Positions 1 through 8,360 of a DNA stretch of 48,178 nucleotides are shown one piece after another. Numbering within the stretch: the first letter of the stretch is position 1; the number at the start of each line of letters is the position of its first letter. Both the position numbers and the translations under genes were made by a program. Under the pieces are notes generated by a model. It searched no databases. It saw only the letters and a program-made list of their open reading frames with translations, and was not told the DNA's origin. Source of the DNA: Sulfurovum sp. (GTDB taxonomy: Bacteria > Campylobacterota > Campylobacteria > Campylobacterales > Sulfurovaceae); assembly GCA_024762315.1 (NCBI GenBank), contig JANTHR010000007.1, forward strand, positions 1-48,178. Direction: 5' to 3'.

Positions 1-191
1 TCCTGTAACAAAGTCGCCTTCCCTTTTGGCACCGCCTGGAACATCTTCATCATCTTTTTGGGCTTATTCCCGGTATTCATGGATTTACCACATTTACCTG
101 CTGCACATTTTCCCGGTGCACATTTCATCTCTGCCTGTGCATACGTCATCATAGTACCTATTGCCAAGAGTGTCAACAAAATCTTTTTCAT
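1..191 (-). CDS. Small Cys/Lys-rich secreted protein, 3' end cut by window edge
   Basis: This is the N-terminal 63 residues of a gene that runs off the left edge. It begins with a typical signal peptide (MKKILLTLLAIGTMM, then TYAQA and a likely cleavage). A mature part follows that opens with a Cys-Gly-Lys motif, CAPGKCAAGKCGKS (about residues 24-37), and a Met/Lys-rich stretch (KPKKMMKMF). The start is the ATG at 191-189, preceded by AAGGAAATACA as ribosome binding site. The repeated GKC pattern resembles small copper-associated exported peptides (the HvfA-type GKCG proteins), but the protein is incomplete and no maturation genes are in view. A periplasmic metal-binding role is only an inference. 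The family is not identified. Confidence 0.7.
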   Translation of the reverse strand, partial: MKKILLTLLAIGTMMTYAQAEMKCAPGKCAAGKCGKSMNTGNKPKKMMKMFQAVPKGKATLLQ

Positions 192-246
192 TGTATTTCC
201 TTATAGTTTTAATAATTTATTTTAATATTGTAATGTTAAATTAGTG

Positions 247-576
247 TTAATAAAGCCTATGGACTTCCTCAAGCATATTATCAACCGTAATATCATCTCC
301 GTGAGATGTCAAAAAGTCGGTCAGACACTTCTCTGAGGCTTCCATTCCCCCCTCTTTTTCAATTTCAACCAATTTTTTATAAAGCGATCCAATATATCAG
401 TCACATGTTTGGATATCTTCTTTCTTGACGCTTTGTACCCTGTTGCTTTACCGTTCTCGTCCCTAAGTATGTCAAAGTCAGTGAAGACCCAGTAGTATCT
501 TCCGTCTATTGCAAGGTTCTTAACTGCGGCAATAAAGTTGTGTCCATTCTTCATTGATGGATTCTGGTCTTTTCAT
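247..576 (-). pseudogene. Decayed PAS-domain sensor protein
   Basis: This is the remains of a small PAS protein of the kind common in Campylobacterota. The start is seen at the ATG 576-574 behind TGAGGAAAAAA, reading MKRPESI. After about seven codons the reading frame changes and jumps straight to the second half of a PAS fold (NGHNFIAAVKNLAIDGRYYW, then TDFDILRDENGKATGYKASR). About 60 residues of the PAS N-terminal half therefore appear to be deleted. A second lesion is a single missing base in the T-run at 373-378 (an A-run on the coding strand). Restoring it lets the frame continue as KKLVEIEKEGGMEASEKCL... to a TAA at 249-247. That tail matches the C-terminal helix typical of these proteins. 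Only the 77-residue central part (554-321) remains open. An FNR-type box lies upstream. Confidence 0.75.
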
Positions 577-686
577 TTTTTTCCTCAAATTACAATTATG
601 TACGAATAGGTTTAGGGCATACTAAACCAAACATTGTCGCCCAATCAATAACAATAAGATGAACTTATCATCATCAAACACTCTTC

Positions 687-692
687 ATTATA
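687..692 (-). promoter_or_regulatory. Candidate -10 element downstream of the FNR box
   Basis: The minus strand reads TATAAT at 692-687. It lies about 30 nt downstream of the centre of the FNR-type box at 716-729, which would put that box near -42 relative to a start around 680. Transcription would run towards the PAS remnant at 576. Confidence 0.5.
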
Positions 693-715
693 ACTAAACA
701 GGATCATGACTATCA

Positions 716-729
716 TTGATTTGTATCAA
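716..729. promoter_or_regulatory. FNR/CRP-family operator, perfect TTGAT-N4-ATCAA
   Basis: The sequence TTGATTTGTATCAA is a perfect dyad matching the FNR half-site consensus TTGAT-N4-ATCAA. It sits in the 200-base gap between the histidine kinase gene and the PAS pseudogene. Together with the TATAAT at 692-687 on the minus strand it has class II activator geometry. Which FNR/CRP-family protein binds it cannot be told from this window. Confidence 0.6.
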
Positions 730-780
730 GAATTTAACACTTCATATTGTTTTAAATGGGATTTTGTAGAACTTTAAAAG

Positions 781-1620
781 TTAGAGATGAACTGTTTTAC
801 CCAAATTTAAAAGTACTGAAGTACCTTCATTCTTTTGTGATTTTATCTGGATATCTATCCCCTCTTCATCACAATAGGCTTTAACCAAAGCAAGTCCTAT
901 GCCTTCTCCTTCTTTTTTACTGTCACCCTGATAATAACGTTCATAGACACGCAATAGCTGCGTCTCATCCATGCCTATACCCCTGTCTGTAATGGTTAAT
1001 ACCGTGTTATTTAAATGTATGGCAACAGGTGAATTTTTAGGAGAGTACTTCATGGCATTCATCAGTAGATTATCGATCATCTTCTCAAAGCCGATCTTGT
1101 CTGCCTTAATCATCACGTCTTCACAAAGCAGATCAAAACGGTTTCTCTCAAATGCCTCAAAGACCTCTATACGTTCCTGCAATAAACTATTTAAAGAAAA
1201 AGTCTCTTTTTCGATGGGGTGTATCTCTTTGTTAATACTGTAAACCAGTTCCCTGTAGAGTCTTTCAAGTCTTATGGATGACGACTCTATCCGCTCCAGG
1301 CGTTGCAGATTTTTTTCATCTAGTGTACGTTTTTTCAACATTGAAGTATTGGCTTTTATGGTGGAAAGAGGAATGTTGAGTTCATGAAGTATTTCTGAGC
1401 TGAGTTGTGAAAGACTCTCATCAAGCTGGGCTTTGGGAGCCAGCAGATGTGTAGAGATAACATACCCCCATCCTACAGCCAAAATAAGTACCATGCCACC
1501 CGCAATGAGAAAATTGGTCTCACTGAACCCTTCGTTCTTTAAAAACCAATAGAGAAAACTCAAAAGCATCGCTACACTTGTAAAATACCCCAATGCAGCA
1601 AGCAGCGTCTTCTTCTTCAT
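781..1620 (-). CDS. Sensor histidine kinase, two-membrane-segment type
   Basis: This is a 279-residue membrane histidine kinase paired with the response regulator just upstream. It has two hydrophobic segments near the N-terminus (about residues 5-27 and 36-57) with a very short periplasmic loop between them. A HisKA domain follows, with the phospho-accepting His in ILHELNIPLS (about residue 79). The ATPase domain has the N-box (NLLMNAMKYSP), the G1 box DRGIGMD and the G2 box GEGIGLAL. There is no HAMP or PAS domain, so it may sense through its membrane part. The frame is open to a GTG at 1638. The ATG at 1620 is preferred because its ATGA overlaps the regulator's stop codon and the membrane segment then starts at once. 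The signal is unknown. Confidence 0.9.
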   Translation of the reverse strand: MKKKTLLAALGYFTSVAMLLSFLYWFLKNEGFSETNFLIAGGMVLILAVGWGYVISTHLLAPKAQLDESLSQLSSEILHELNIPLSTIKANTSMLKKRTLDEKNLQRLERIESSSIRLERLYRELVYSINKEIHPIEKETFSLNSLLQERIEVFEAFERNRFDLLCEDVMIKADKIGFEKMIDNLLMNAMKYSPKNSPVAIHLNNTVLTITDRGIGMDETQLLRVYERYYQGDSKKEGEGIGLALVKAYCDEEGIDIQIKSQKNEGTSVLLNLGKTVHL

Positions 1621-2279
1621 GGCTGATCCATTACCCACTTATACCCTATTCCCCGTACATTGGAGATAGCTTGAGGGAAATATTTTTTAAGTTGCGTAAT
1701 GTAAACCCTAAGTGATCCGTCACTTGCATTCTGCCCTGCAGCCCAGAGTCTGTTTTTGATCATATCACTACTCACCACTTCGCCACCGGCTTGCAGAAGT
1801 AGTACCAGTAACTCTACAGCTTTTTGTGTTACGTCAAGTGCCTCATCATGCAAGTACAATGTTTTTGAAACCATATCAAGGGTGTACTCACCAATGACGA
1901 CTCTCTCTTTCCTTACCTGCCGACGCAACAAGGCTTGAATACGAAGCAGAAGCTCATCAAGATCAATAGGTTTTCTCATATAATCATCTGCACCTGTTTC
2001 AAATCCTTGCGTTAGAGATGCTTTATCATCTCTGGATGTTAAAAAGATAACAGGGGTAAGATCACCGCTGTCCCGAAGTTTTTTCAGTAGATCAAATCCA
2101 TTCTCATAAGGAAGATTTACATCAAAAAGATAGAGATCATAAAGTTGCTCGTAGGTAAGTTCAAGTGCCGAATAAGGGTCTAATGCCGTATGAACTGTAA
2201 AGCCTTCTTCTTCCAAAAAATCTTGAAGGGTTTCGTTGAAGAGTCTGTCATCTTCCAAAAGGAGTATTTTAGTAGCCAA
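1617..2279 (-). CDS. OmpR-family response regulator
   Basis: This 220-residue DNA-binding response regulator is the partner of the downstream kinase, whose ATG overlaps its TGA. The receiver domain (about 1-120) has the acidic pair ED-D (residues 9-11), the phospho-acceptor Asp53 (LFDVNLP), Thr81 and Lys103 (RKPID). The C-terminal winged-helix domain (about 130-218) ends with the characteristic RGIGYKWV wing. Its own stop is supplied at 1619-1617. It is probably cotranscribed with fabG upstream, since the gap is only 41 bases, but that may be chance. The regulated genes are unknown; the helix-turn-helix type is OmpR/PhoB. Confidence 0.93.
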   Translation of the reverse strand: MATKILLLEDDRLFNETLQDFLEEEGFTVHTALDPYSALELTYEQLYDLYLFDVNLPYENGFDLLKKLRDSGDLTPVIFLTSRDDKASLTQGFETGADDYMRKPIDLDELLLRIQALLRRQVRKERVVIGEYTLDMVSKTLYLHDEALDVTQKAVELLVLLLQAGGEVVSSDMIKNRLWAAGQNASDGSLRVYITQLKKYFPQAISNVRGIGYKWVMDQP

Positions 2280-2320
2280 AAAAACTCCTCTCTATCTTCT
2301 CACTCCTCACGCCTTCCTCC

Positions 2321-3064
2321 TTACATGAACATCCCGCCGTTTACTTTTAAAGTCTCACCCGTAATGTAGGAAGCGTGATCAGAAAGTAAAAATGCCACTG
2401 CTTCAGCCACTTCAGAAGGATTCCCGAATCTTCCCATCGGAATTTTTGCTGTAAAGGCGTCTTTGACCTCCTCTTTAAGCACATCGGTCATCTCTGTAGC
2501 AATGAACCCCGGGGTGACTGTGTTGTATCGGATGTTTCTGGGTGCTGCCTCAATGGCAAAACTTTTCGTCATAGCGATCGTCCCGCCTTTGCTCGCAGCA
2601 TAGTTTGTCTGTCCGGCATTTCCTGTTTCACCGACAATTGAGGCAATGTTCACTACAGAACCAAAACGTTTTTTGCCCATCACTTTCACTGCTTCCCGGC
2701 ACCCTATAAAAGTTGATTTTAGGTTCGCTTCTATCACTGACATGAAATCTTCTGTTTTCATGCGCATTGCCAGTTTATCATTGGTGATCCCTGCATTGTT
2801 TACAAGGTAAGAGAGTTCCCCGTCTGCTTCTACAATGGATTTAATAGCCCCGACAAAAGCCTCTTCATTGCTCACATCAAACCCTATGATCTCTGCTTTT
2901 CCGCCTGCGTCTTCTATGTCTGCTTTCACACTGTTAGCTTCAGCTTCGCCACTTCTATAATTTACCCATACTTTCAGCCCCATAGCTGCTAGTGTTTTTA
3001 CTATCTGAGCACCGATCCCTCTGCTCGCACCTGTAACCAAAACATTATTACCTGTAAATTTCAT
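2321..3064 (-). CDS. fabG: 3-oxoacyl-[ACP] reductase FabG
   Basis: This cytoplasmic short-chain dehydrogenase reduces 3-ketoacyl-ACP with NADPH in type II fatty-acid elongation. The 247 residues match the family length. The cofactor loop is TGASRGIG (residues 11-18), and NNAG is at 89-92. The catalytic tetrad is Asn114, Ser142, Tyr155 (YAASK) and Lys159. The end GGMFM is typical of the epsilon group. The start ATG at 3064 follows TAAAGGGTAAAG. In many Campylobacterota fabG is followed by acpP. Here it is followed by a two-component system, and no acpP is in the window. Confidence 0.95.
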   Translation of the reverse strand: MKFTGNNVLVTGASRGIGAQIVKTLAAMGLKVWVNYRSGEAEANSVKADIEDAGGKAEIIGFDVSNEEAFVGAIKSIVEADGELSYLVNNAGITNDKLAMRMKTEDFMSVIEANLKSTFIGCREAVKVMGKKRFGSVVNIASIVGETGNAGQTNYAASKGGTIAMTKSFAIEAAPRNIRYNTVTPGFIATEMTDVLKEEVKDAFTAKIPMGRFGNPSEVAEAVAFLLSDHASYITGETLKVNGGMFM

Positions 3065-3114
3065 CTTTACCCTTTAAAATATTTGGAGTTATTGTAGCAT
3101 AAAAGCACTCAAAT

Positions 3115-3279
3115 TAATCACGCAACGCATGCCAATATTGTGGTAAACGTCTTTGAAAGTAAAGCGATTGTCCTCGATCTCATCAAGCGTAGAGACGATT
3201 TTTTTCTGAAGAAGTCTGTGCCAGGGGGCAAACCGCATTTGCCGACTTTGTTTCGTTTTTTTCTCTTATGAAGTGAAAC
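3115..3279. repeat. Dispersed intergenic repeat, long copy
   Basis: This stretch fills most of the gap upstream of fabG. Its left part (ATCACGCAACGCATGCC... then CTTTGAAAGTAAAGCGATT) and right part (TTTCGTTTTTTTC...ATGAAGTGAAAC) match the element at 11937-12046 base by base with scattered changes. An extra 50-60 bases in the middle include the small inverted repeat GGCAAACCGCATTTGCC. No coding potential is evident. Confidence 0.6.
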
Positions 3280-3335
3280 GGTGACAGAATCTCACTCTCT
3301 TAGGAAAAAAACAGAAAGGATGCCTGAGTGATTAT

Positions 3336-3674
3336 CTAACACTCAAACAACTTATTCTTAATATCCTCAAATATCTTATAATCCTCCGGACTGATCTTGT
3401 CGGAGTAGATGATATGATTGAGTTGTTCCATAAGATGGTATTTTGAGAGTTTGTCTTCACAAAGTGCCTGATTGATGATTGCAATGTGCTCATCCAGGTC
3501 ATACTCCCTTTTCATGATGTCACGAAGAAACGTTTTTGCTTCCTGGGGATCACACTCAAAATTCTCTCCCATCAGGTCACAAAAAAGAGGTGCCTCTTTT
3601 TCTACATCTCTATGATCCACCTTAATAATATGAGCCAAAAGTGTACCGACTGATTCTTTTATCTTTCTATTCAT
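3336..3674 (-). CDS. TerB-like (tellurite-resistance B type) domain protein
   Basis: This is a 112-residue, all-helical acidic protein without signal peptide or membrane segments. The pattern LLAHIIKVDHRDVEKEAPLF, then the helix with AKTFLRDIMKREYDLDEH and a final IIYSDKISPEDYKIFEDI, is that of the TerB/DUF533-like fold. TerB proteins are thought to bind Ca2+ or act in membrane-linked stress complexes, but the function is not defined in this group. The ATG at 3674 is chosen because AGAAGGAGAAATATTTT precedes it. An in-frame ATG at 3701 lies upstream of that ribosome site, inside a duplicated leader. It stands alone between fabG and gpmI. Confidence 0.75.
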   Translation of the reverse strand: MNRKIKESVGTLLAHIIKVDHRDVEKEAPLFCDLMGENFECDPQEAKTFLRDIMKREYDLDEHIAIINQALCEDKLSKYHLMEQLNHIIYSDKISPEDYKIFEDIKNKLFEC

Positions 3675-3677
3675 AAA

Positions 3678-3711
3678 ATATTTCTCCTTCTTACAGAGCA
3701 AAGCCCTGCAA
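3678..3711. repeat. 34-bp direct repeat, copy 1 (leader of the TerB-like gene)
   Basis: The 34 bases ATATTTCTCC...CCCTGCAA are repeated exactly at 3754-3787, 76 bases away. This copy contains the ribosome binding site of the TerB-like gene (AAGGAGAAATAT on the minus strand). Confidence 0.85.
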
Positions 3712-3753
3712 GAATTCCTCTCACTAAAGCTTCGCCCTTGTGGCTCAGAAATT

Positions 3754-3787
3754 ATATTTCTCCTTCTTACAGAGCAAAGCCCTGCAA
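3754..3787. repeat. 34-bp direct repeat, copy 2
   Basis: Identical to 3678-3711. The duplicated unit again holds an AAGGAG sequence on the minus strand, but no ATG follows in a long frame. It therefore looks like a tandem duplication of the leader region of the TerB-like gene. Confidence 0.85.
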
Positions 3788-3792
3788 CCCAT

Positions 3793-3814
3793 TTATTTGG
3801 ACCCTTCCAAATAA
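3793..3814. terminator. Perfect 9-bp inverted repeat after gpmI
   Basis: TTATTTGGA and TCCAAATAA are separated by four bases, 50 bases past the gpmI stop (minus strand). There is no clear T-run after it in the gpmI direction. It may be a weak terminator or a protein-binding dyad. Confidence 0.4.
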
Positions 3815-3864
3815 CAATAATTTAATCATACTATGAAAAAAAGATTTAGTCAAACTGTCTTATA

Positions 3865-5346
3865 TTATATTAACGGTTCATCCATCTCTTCGGGTATCTC
3901 CAACCCCATCAGTTTAAGTACGGTCGGTGCAACATTGTTCAATCCGCAGCCCTCTTTGACCTTCTCTACACCTTCAGCCAAAACAAAACACCATACATCC
4001 CCTACCGTATGGTTTGTAAGTATATGTCCTTGGGCATCGCACATCTCTTCACAGTTCCCATGATCAGAGGTAAGTACAATAGCATATCCATCCTTTTTGG
4101 CTTTTTCTATGATCTTCCCAAGTTCTGTATCGACGGCATTTACCGCCTTACATGCAGCATCATAATTTCCGGTATGCCCTACCATGTCTCCATTGGCAAA
4201 ATTCACCACGATGAAATCATAACTCTCATCCATAGCTGTTCTTACTGCTTCACCTACCTCAGGGGCAGACATTTCAGGTTGCATATCATAGGTTTTCACA
4301 TCCGGACTTGGGATAAGCACACGACTCTCACCGATCATCGGCTCTTCTATTCCACCGTTAAAGAAAAATGTCACATGCGCATACTTCTCTGTTTCTGCAG
4401 TATGTAACTGTCTGAGTCCTGCATTCGCAATGACTTCAGCCAAAGTGTTTTCAGGCGCCTTTTTGGGGAAAAGCACAGGATATGGGAAAGAGGCATCATA
4501 CTGTGTCATTGTCGCTATATGCAGGGGAATGAACTTACGCTTAAAAGCATCAAAGCTTGGATCTCCCAGGGCAGTCGTTATCTCGCGTACTCTGTCCGAA
4601 CGGAAGTTGGTCACAATGACCGCATCGCCTTCTTTCATCCCTTCATACACCTCAAAGGCTACAGGCTCTATGAACTCATCGGTCTCATTCTTCGCATAAC
4701 TCTCATCAACGTAGGCTTCAGGGCTCAAGGTCGTTTTGGGGGTCGCTTCGGCAATGGCACGATACCCTTTCTCTACCCTTTCCCAACGGTTATCCCTGTC
4801 CATCGTGTAAAATCGTCCGCCTATACTGGCAATGGTGACATCTTCATCCGTGATCGCTTCTATCTGTTCTATATATGTTTTAGCAGAAGTAGGACTGACA
4901 TCCCTGCCGTCTGTTATAAGATGTAAAAAAACTTTTTTTCCTCTTGCTTTTGCCAATTTGGCAAACCCTATGGTATGTTTTATGTGGGAATGCACCCCTC
5001 CGTCACTAAGCAGACCGATCAGATGTACACGTTCACTTTTCTCCAGGGTGTCGTTCAACGCCTGATTCTCCTCAATGCTTCCGTCTTCCAGTGCAAGTGA
5101 GATCTTCACAAGATCCTGATACAAAACACGGCCGGCCCCTATGGTCATATGCCCTACTTCAGAGTTCCCCATCTGTCCTTCAGGGAGTCCGACACTGAGT
5201 CCATAGGTCGAGATAAGTGCTCTGGGTGCTGTTTCAAACAGTTTATCATAGGTAGGTTTTTGGGCGCCTTCAAAAGCGTTGCAGCTGCTGTGAGGCTTAT
5301 AACCTATGCCGTCAGTGATGATTAAAAGGGTTTTTTGAATACTCAT
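3865..5346 (-). CDS. gpmI: 2,3-bisphosphoglycerate-independent phosphoglycerate mutase
   Basis: This enzyme interconverts 3- and 2-phosphoglycerate in the cytoplasm using two metal ions (usually Mn2+). The 493 residues are within the iPGAM range. Metal ligands begin with Asp12 (ITDGIG), and the phospho-serine nucleophile is Ser62 in [10 protein letters not shown]. The second-domain signature [10 protein letters not shown], the RDVSPTS loop and the C-terminal metal site [11 protein letters not shown] are all present. It works with gap-pgk-tpiA found 13 kb away. The gene is transcribed alone, and its start diverges from mraY with a 72-base gap. Confidence 0.96.
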   Translation of the reverse strand: MSIQKTLLIITDGIGYKPHSSCNAFEGAQKPTYDKLFETAPRALISTYGLSVGLPEGQMGNSEVGHMTIGAGRVLYQDLVKISLALEDGSIEENQALNDTLEKSERVHLIGLLSDGGVHSHIKHTIGFAKLAKARGKKVFLHLITDGRDVSPTSAKTYIEQIEAITDEDVTIASIGGRFYTMDRDNRWERVEKGYRAIAEATPKTTLSPEAYVDESYAKNETDEFIEPVAFEVYEGMKEGDAVIVTNFRSDRVREITTALGDPSFDAFKRKFIPLHIATMTQYDASFPYPVLFPKKAPENTLAEVIANAGLRQLHTAETEKYAHVTFFFNGGIEEPMIGESRVLIPSPDVKTYDMQPEMSAPEVGEAVRTAMDESYDFIVVNFANGDMVGHTGNYDAACKAVNAVDTELGKIIEKAKKDGYAIVLTSDHGNCEEMCDAQGHILTNHTVGDVWCFVLAEGVEKVKEGCGLNNVAPTVLKLMGLEIPEEMDEPLI

Positions 5347-5418
5347 AATTTGTCTCTTCGTATTTTTTATTGAAATAATAGTAGAATAAACTTTCTAAAT
5401 CTTTAATGAAAGCTGCCA

Positions 5419-6477
5419 ATGCTATATGAATTCTCCCAATTTTTAGATATCAATCTTTTTGGATATATCTCTGTACGTGCAGGTTTTGCATTTTTTATTG
5501 CATTTGTCCTCACCCTGCTGATCATGCCGAAATATTTAGCCTGGGCCATTTCCAAAAAAGCCAATCAGCCTATCAGCAAATATGTCCCTGCACACGAAGG
5601 GAAACGCCATACACCGACGATGGGGGGAGCCGTCTTTTTGGTAAGCACCATCATTGCTGCACTGCTTGCCGTTGATCTGTCCAATATCTATATCTGGGGA
5701 GGGCTTATTACCCTGGTCGGTTTTGGACTTGTCGGATTTCAGGATGATCTGGGAAAGGTCATCTCAGGTAACAACCTTGAAGGCCTCACTGCGCGTGGCA
5801 AGATGGGGCTTTTGGCTGTCATTGCAGCCATAGCTACCGGATTGCTGCTTTATACCGGTTTCCCTACAGAGTTCTATATTCCTTTCTTTAAAACACCGCT
5901 TTTTGATATGGGCTACTTTGCTCTTCCTTTCTGGGTACTCGTCTTTTTGGCCACCACCAATGCCGTAAACCTCACAGACGGACTTGACGGACTGGCAACC
6001 GTTCCTTCTGTCATAGCCCTTTTCTCTCTGGGTGCTATCATCTATGTGACAGGGCATGCCATTTTCAGCCAGTACCTTCTTGTACCTAACATTAAAGGTG
6101 TAGGAGAGGTCATGATACTGGCTTCGGCGCTTGCAGGAGGATTGCTTGGATTCCTCTGGTACAACTGCTACCCTGCAGAAGTTTTCATGGGAGACACGGG
6201 AAGCCTTGCCATTGGTGGTTTTCTTGCCTATCTTGCCATTTTAGGTAAAAGTGAAGTCCTGCTCATTCTCATAGGGATCATTTTTGTTATAGAGACCGTC
6301 TCGGTTATTTTGCAGGTAGGAAGTTTTAAACTCCGTGAAAAACGCATTTTCCGCATGGCACCCATCCACCACCACTACGAACTCAAAGGCTGGGCAGAGA
6401 ACAAGATCATCGTGCGTTTCTGGATGATCTCATTTATTGCCAACATTCTAGCGTTGATCTCGTTTAAATTCCGTTGA
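5419..6477 (+). CDS. mraY: Phospho-N-acetylmuramoyl-pentapeptide transferase MraY
   Basis: This integral membrane enzyme links UDP-MurNAc-pentapeptide to undecaprenyl phosphate, giving lipid I of peptidoglycan synthesis. The 352 residues form about ten membrane helices. The family motifs are in order: the KRHTPTMGG loop (about 62-70), the DD pair in [17 protein letters not shown] with catalytic Asp residues, [11 protein letters not shown], and the cytoplasmic [12 protein letters not shown] motif near the C-terminus. It is followed 186 bases later by murD, the same order as in the division/cell-wall cluster of other bacteria but here reduced to two genes. Confidence 0.97.
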   Translation: MLYEFSQFLDINLFGYISVRAGFAFFIAFVLTLLIMPKYLAWAISKKANQPISKYVPAHEGKRHTPTMGGAVFLVSTIIAALLAVDLSNIYIWGGLITLVGFGLVGFQDDLGKVISGNNLEGLTARGKMGLLAVIAAIATGLLLYTGFPTEFYIPFFKTPLFDMGYFALPFWVLVFLATTNAVNLTDGLDGLATVPSVIALFSLGAIIYVTGHAIFSQYLLVPNIKGVGEVMILASALAGGLLGFLWYNCYPAEVFMGDTGSLAIGGFLAYLAILGKSEVLLILIGIIFVIETVSVILQVGSFKLREKRIFRMAPIHHHYELKGWAENKIIVRFWMISFIANILALISFKFR

Positions 6478-6481
6478 TTCC

Positions 6482-6510
6482 GTAGGGGCGGATCACCGTG
6501 TCCGCCCATG
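6482..6510. repeat. GTAGGGG-type palindromic repeat behind mraY
   Basis: GGGCGGA (6486-6492) and TCCGCCC (6501-6507) form a 7-bp stem just after the mraY stop. The outer GTAGGGG start resembles the palindromes found at 13919, 17462 and 29254. It may end mraY transcription, although no T-run follows. Confidence 0.5.
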
Positions 6511-6542
6511 GGATGCAAAACGGTGTTTTTATGATTGGGGAT

Positions 6543-6588
6543 TTGATTGTGAAATAATAGTTTGGATATAATTTGATGAAAATATAAT
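6543..6588 (+). promoter_or_regulatory. Candidate tandem promoter of murD
   Basis: Two TATAAT boxes are present at 6567-6572 and 6583-6588. A TTGATT (6543-6548) lies 18 bases before the first. The region is AT-rich and lies 75-120 bases before the murD start, after the mraY palindrome. Confidence 0.45.
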
Positions 6589-6663
6589 ACCACATATTCT
6601 GTTTCAAACAATAACCATAGGTTGCTATAGTGATCGACTTCTGAGGAATAACAAGGAATCATA

Positions 6664-7950
6664 ATGAACAAGCCAATTTTATTCGGCTACGGTCTAACAA
6701 CGAAAGCGATTGCCAAAAAATTAGGTGGTGGCTGTACCTTTTTTGATGATAACTGCAAAGAGACTTATGTAGACGAAAATAACAATACCATCAACCCCTC
6801 TTCTCTTTTTAATCCAGATGAGAGTGAATTGGAAGTCACTACCCCAAGCCTGCCACCCAAGCATCCTCTTATCCAAAAAGCAAAAAACCTTTTGAGTGAA
6901 TACGATTACTTCTTAGGTAATGAGAAATTAGCAATGAGCAATGAACAACCGAAAATGGAGGCAGCACAAAGCAACGCAAACAATCATTACTCATTTGAAA
7001 GGCAAAAGCCTTTCACCATTTGGATATCCGGTACCAACGGTAAAACCACCACCACCCAAATGCTCACCCATCTTCTTGAAAAAAGAGGAGCGGTCAGCGG
7101 AGGAAATATCGGCACGCCTCTGGCAGACCTGGATGTGCAGGCACCCATCTGGGTACTGGAGACGAGCTCTTTTACCTTGCACCACACACATACAGCATCT
7201 CCCGACATCTATCTGCTGCTTCCCATTACACCCGATCATCTGGACTGGCATGGCACACCGCAAGCCTATGAAGCAGACAAACTCAAACCTCTGCTTACCA
7301 TGAAAGAGGGGGAACTGGCACTCGTGCCAAAAGGCTTGAACCTTCCCAAGACCAATGCTTATGTTGTAGAGTATGACAGTAACAATTTTTTGTGTGACTA
7401 TTTTAACCTGGATGCTTCAAAACTGAATTATAAAGGTGCATTTCTGCAGGATGCCCTGCTCTCCCTTGCCATCACCAAAGTACTTTTTGATGAGACGGAC
7501 TATACGCTGCTCAATACCTTTAAAAGAGATGCACATCGTCAGGAAGAGTTTTATGATGCAAAAGGAAGACTTTGGATCAACGACTCAAAAGCCACCAATC
7601 TTGATGCTACCATCCAGGCTGTAAAAGCTTATGCCAACAGACATATACATCTCATCATCGGTGGTGATGACAAAGGGGTGGATCTTGCACCGCTTTTTAA
7701 AGAGATGAGAGGACTTAACCTTACACTATATACTATAGGGGCAAATAATGACAAACTTCTAACCCTTGCAAAAACCTATCAGATTGATGCAGTGGCCTCT
7801 AAAAATATTGAAACTGCCATAGTAAAGATAGACAAGGTGCTTACCAATGAACAGGTTGCACTTCTTTCACCTGCGGCTGCCAGTTTCGATCAGTTCAACT
7901 CCTACAAACACAGAGGGGAGACATTTATAAACTTGGTAAAAAACCTGTAA
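6664..7950 (+). CDS. murD: UDP-N-acetylmuramoylalanine--D-glutamate ligase MurD
   Basis: This cytoplasmic Mur ligase adds D-Glu to UDP-MurNAc-L-Ala using ATP. The 428 residues include a short Rossmann-like N-domain, the ATP loop GTNGKTT (residues 123-129), the DHLDWHG motif and the C-domain signature HRQEEF. It ends with LLSPAAASFDQFNSYKHRGE, diagnostic of MurD. Residues about 86-115 (from LGNEKLAMSNEQ to NNHYSFER) form an extra polar stretch just before the P-loop. Its DNA is made of short AGCAATGA-type repeats, so it looks like an in-frame repeat insertion. The start ATG at 6664 is preceded by AACAAGGAATCATA. Confidence 0.95.
   Translation: MNKPILFGYGLTTKAIAKKLGGGCTFFDDNCKETYVDENNNTINPSSLFNPDESELEVTTPSLPPKHPLIQKAKNLLSEYDYFLGNEKLAMSNEQPKMEAAQSNANNHYSFERQKPFTIWISGTNGKTTTTQMLTHLLEKRGAVSGGNIGTPLADLDVQAPIWVLETSSFTLHHTHTASPDIYLLLPITPDHLDWHGTPQAYEADKLKPLLTMKEGELALVPKGLNLPKTNAYVVEYDSNNFLCDYFNLDASKLNYKGAFLQDALLSLAITKVLFDETDYTLLNTFKRDAHRQEEFYDAKGRLWINDSKATNLDATIQAVKAYANRHIHLIIGGDDKGVDLAPLFKEMRGLNLTLYTIGANNDKLLTLAKTYQIDAVASKNIETAIVKIDKVLTNEQVALLSPAAASFDQFNSYKHRGETFINLVKNL
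6918..6948. repeat. AGCAATGA-type short repeat tract inside murD
   Basis: The DNA reads TAATGAGAAATTAGCAATGA followed by GCAATGAACAA. It is built of slightly varied 8-9 base units. Similar tracts lie at 13035-13069 and 27620-27651. Here the tract stays in frame with murD. Confidence 0.55.
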
Positions 7951-8028
7951 AGAATAGATTTTTGCAAAAAATCATACAAAAAATTTTAATTTTTAATTTT
8001 TAATTGTTAATTCTTAAGGTTTTGCTGT

Positions 8029-8034
8029 TATAAT
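8029..8034 (+). promoter_or_regulatory. Candidate -10 box for tRNA-Phe
   Basis: TATAAT lies 37 bases before the mature 5' end of the tRNA, in the context CTGTTATAATTTCAGCC. A poor TTGTTA (8004-8009) is 19 bases upstream. Confidence 0.5.
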
Positions 8035-8070
8035 TTCAGCCACTTAAATGCATATCTTGTCTTTAAGTAC

Positions 8071-8146
8071 GGCTCCATAGCTCAGTTGGTAGAGCAAAGG
8101 ATTGAAAATCCTTGTGTCGGCGGTTCGATTCCGTCTGGCGCCACCA
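8071..8146 (+). tRNA. tRNA-Phe (anticodon GAA)
   Basis: This is a 76-base cloverleaf with encoded CCA. The acceptor arm is GGCTCCA with TGGCGCC. The D-arm is GCTCAGTTGGTAGAGC. The anticodon stem is AAGGA/TCCTT with loop TTGAAAA giving GAA. The T-arm is GGCGG-TTCGATT-CCGTC. The fourth acceptor pair is T opposite C, a mismatch. It stands alone between murD and the porin gene. Confidence 0.95.
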
Positions 8147-8360
8147 TTCTTCATCACTACATCAAAAAAACATATAAAAATTTTCCAATAGTTAACAAAA
8201 AGCTTAAATTTCTATTTACTTTTCTTAAAAAACAGCCTTTTTCTGCCTAAAAACACTCTTTTATGTTATTTAATATAAATTTAAGTATCCCCCAACACAC
8301 CGTATATAGGGCACTTCCTGATCGATTTATTAATTTTTCGTTAACTTTTCGTTTATTTTA

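Noticed and set aside
4009-5065. Several plus-strand open frames across gpmI
   Set aside because: They are antisense to a fully recognised gene, lack ribosome sites and show no family features.
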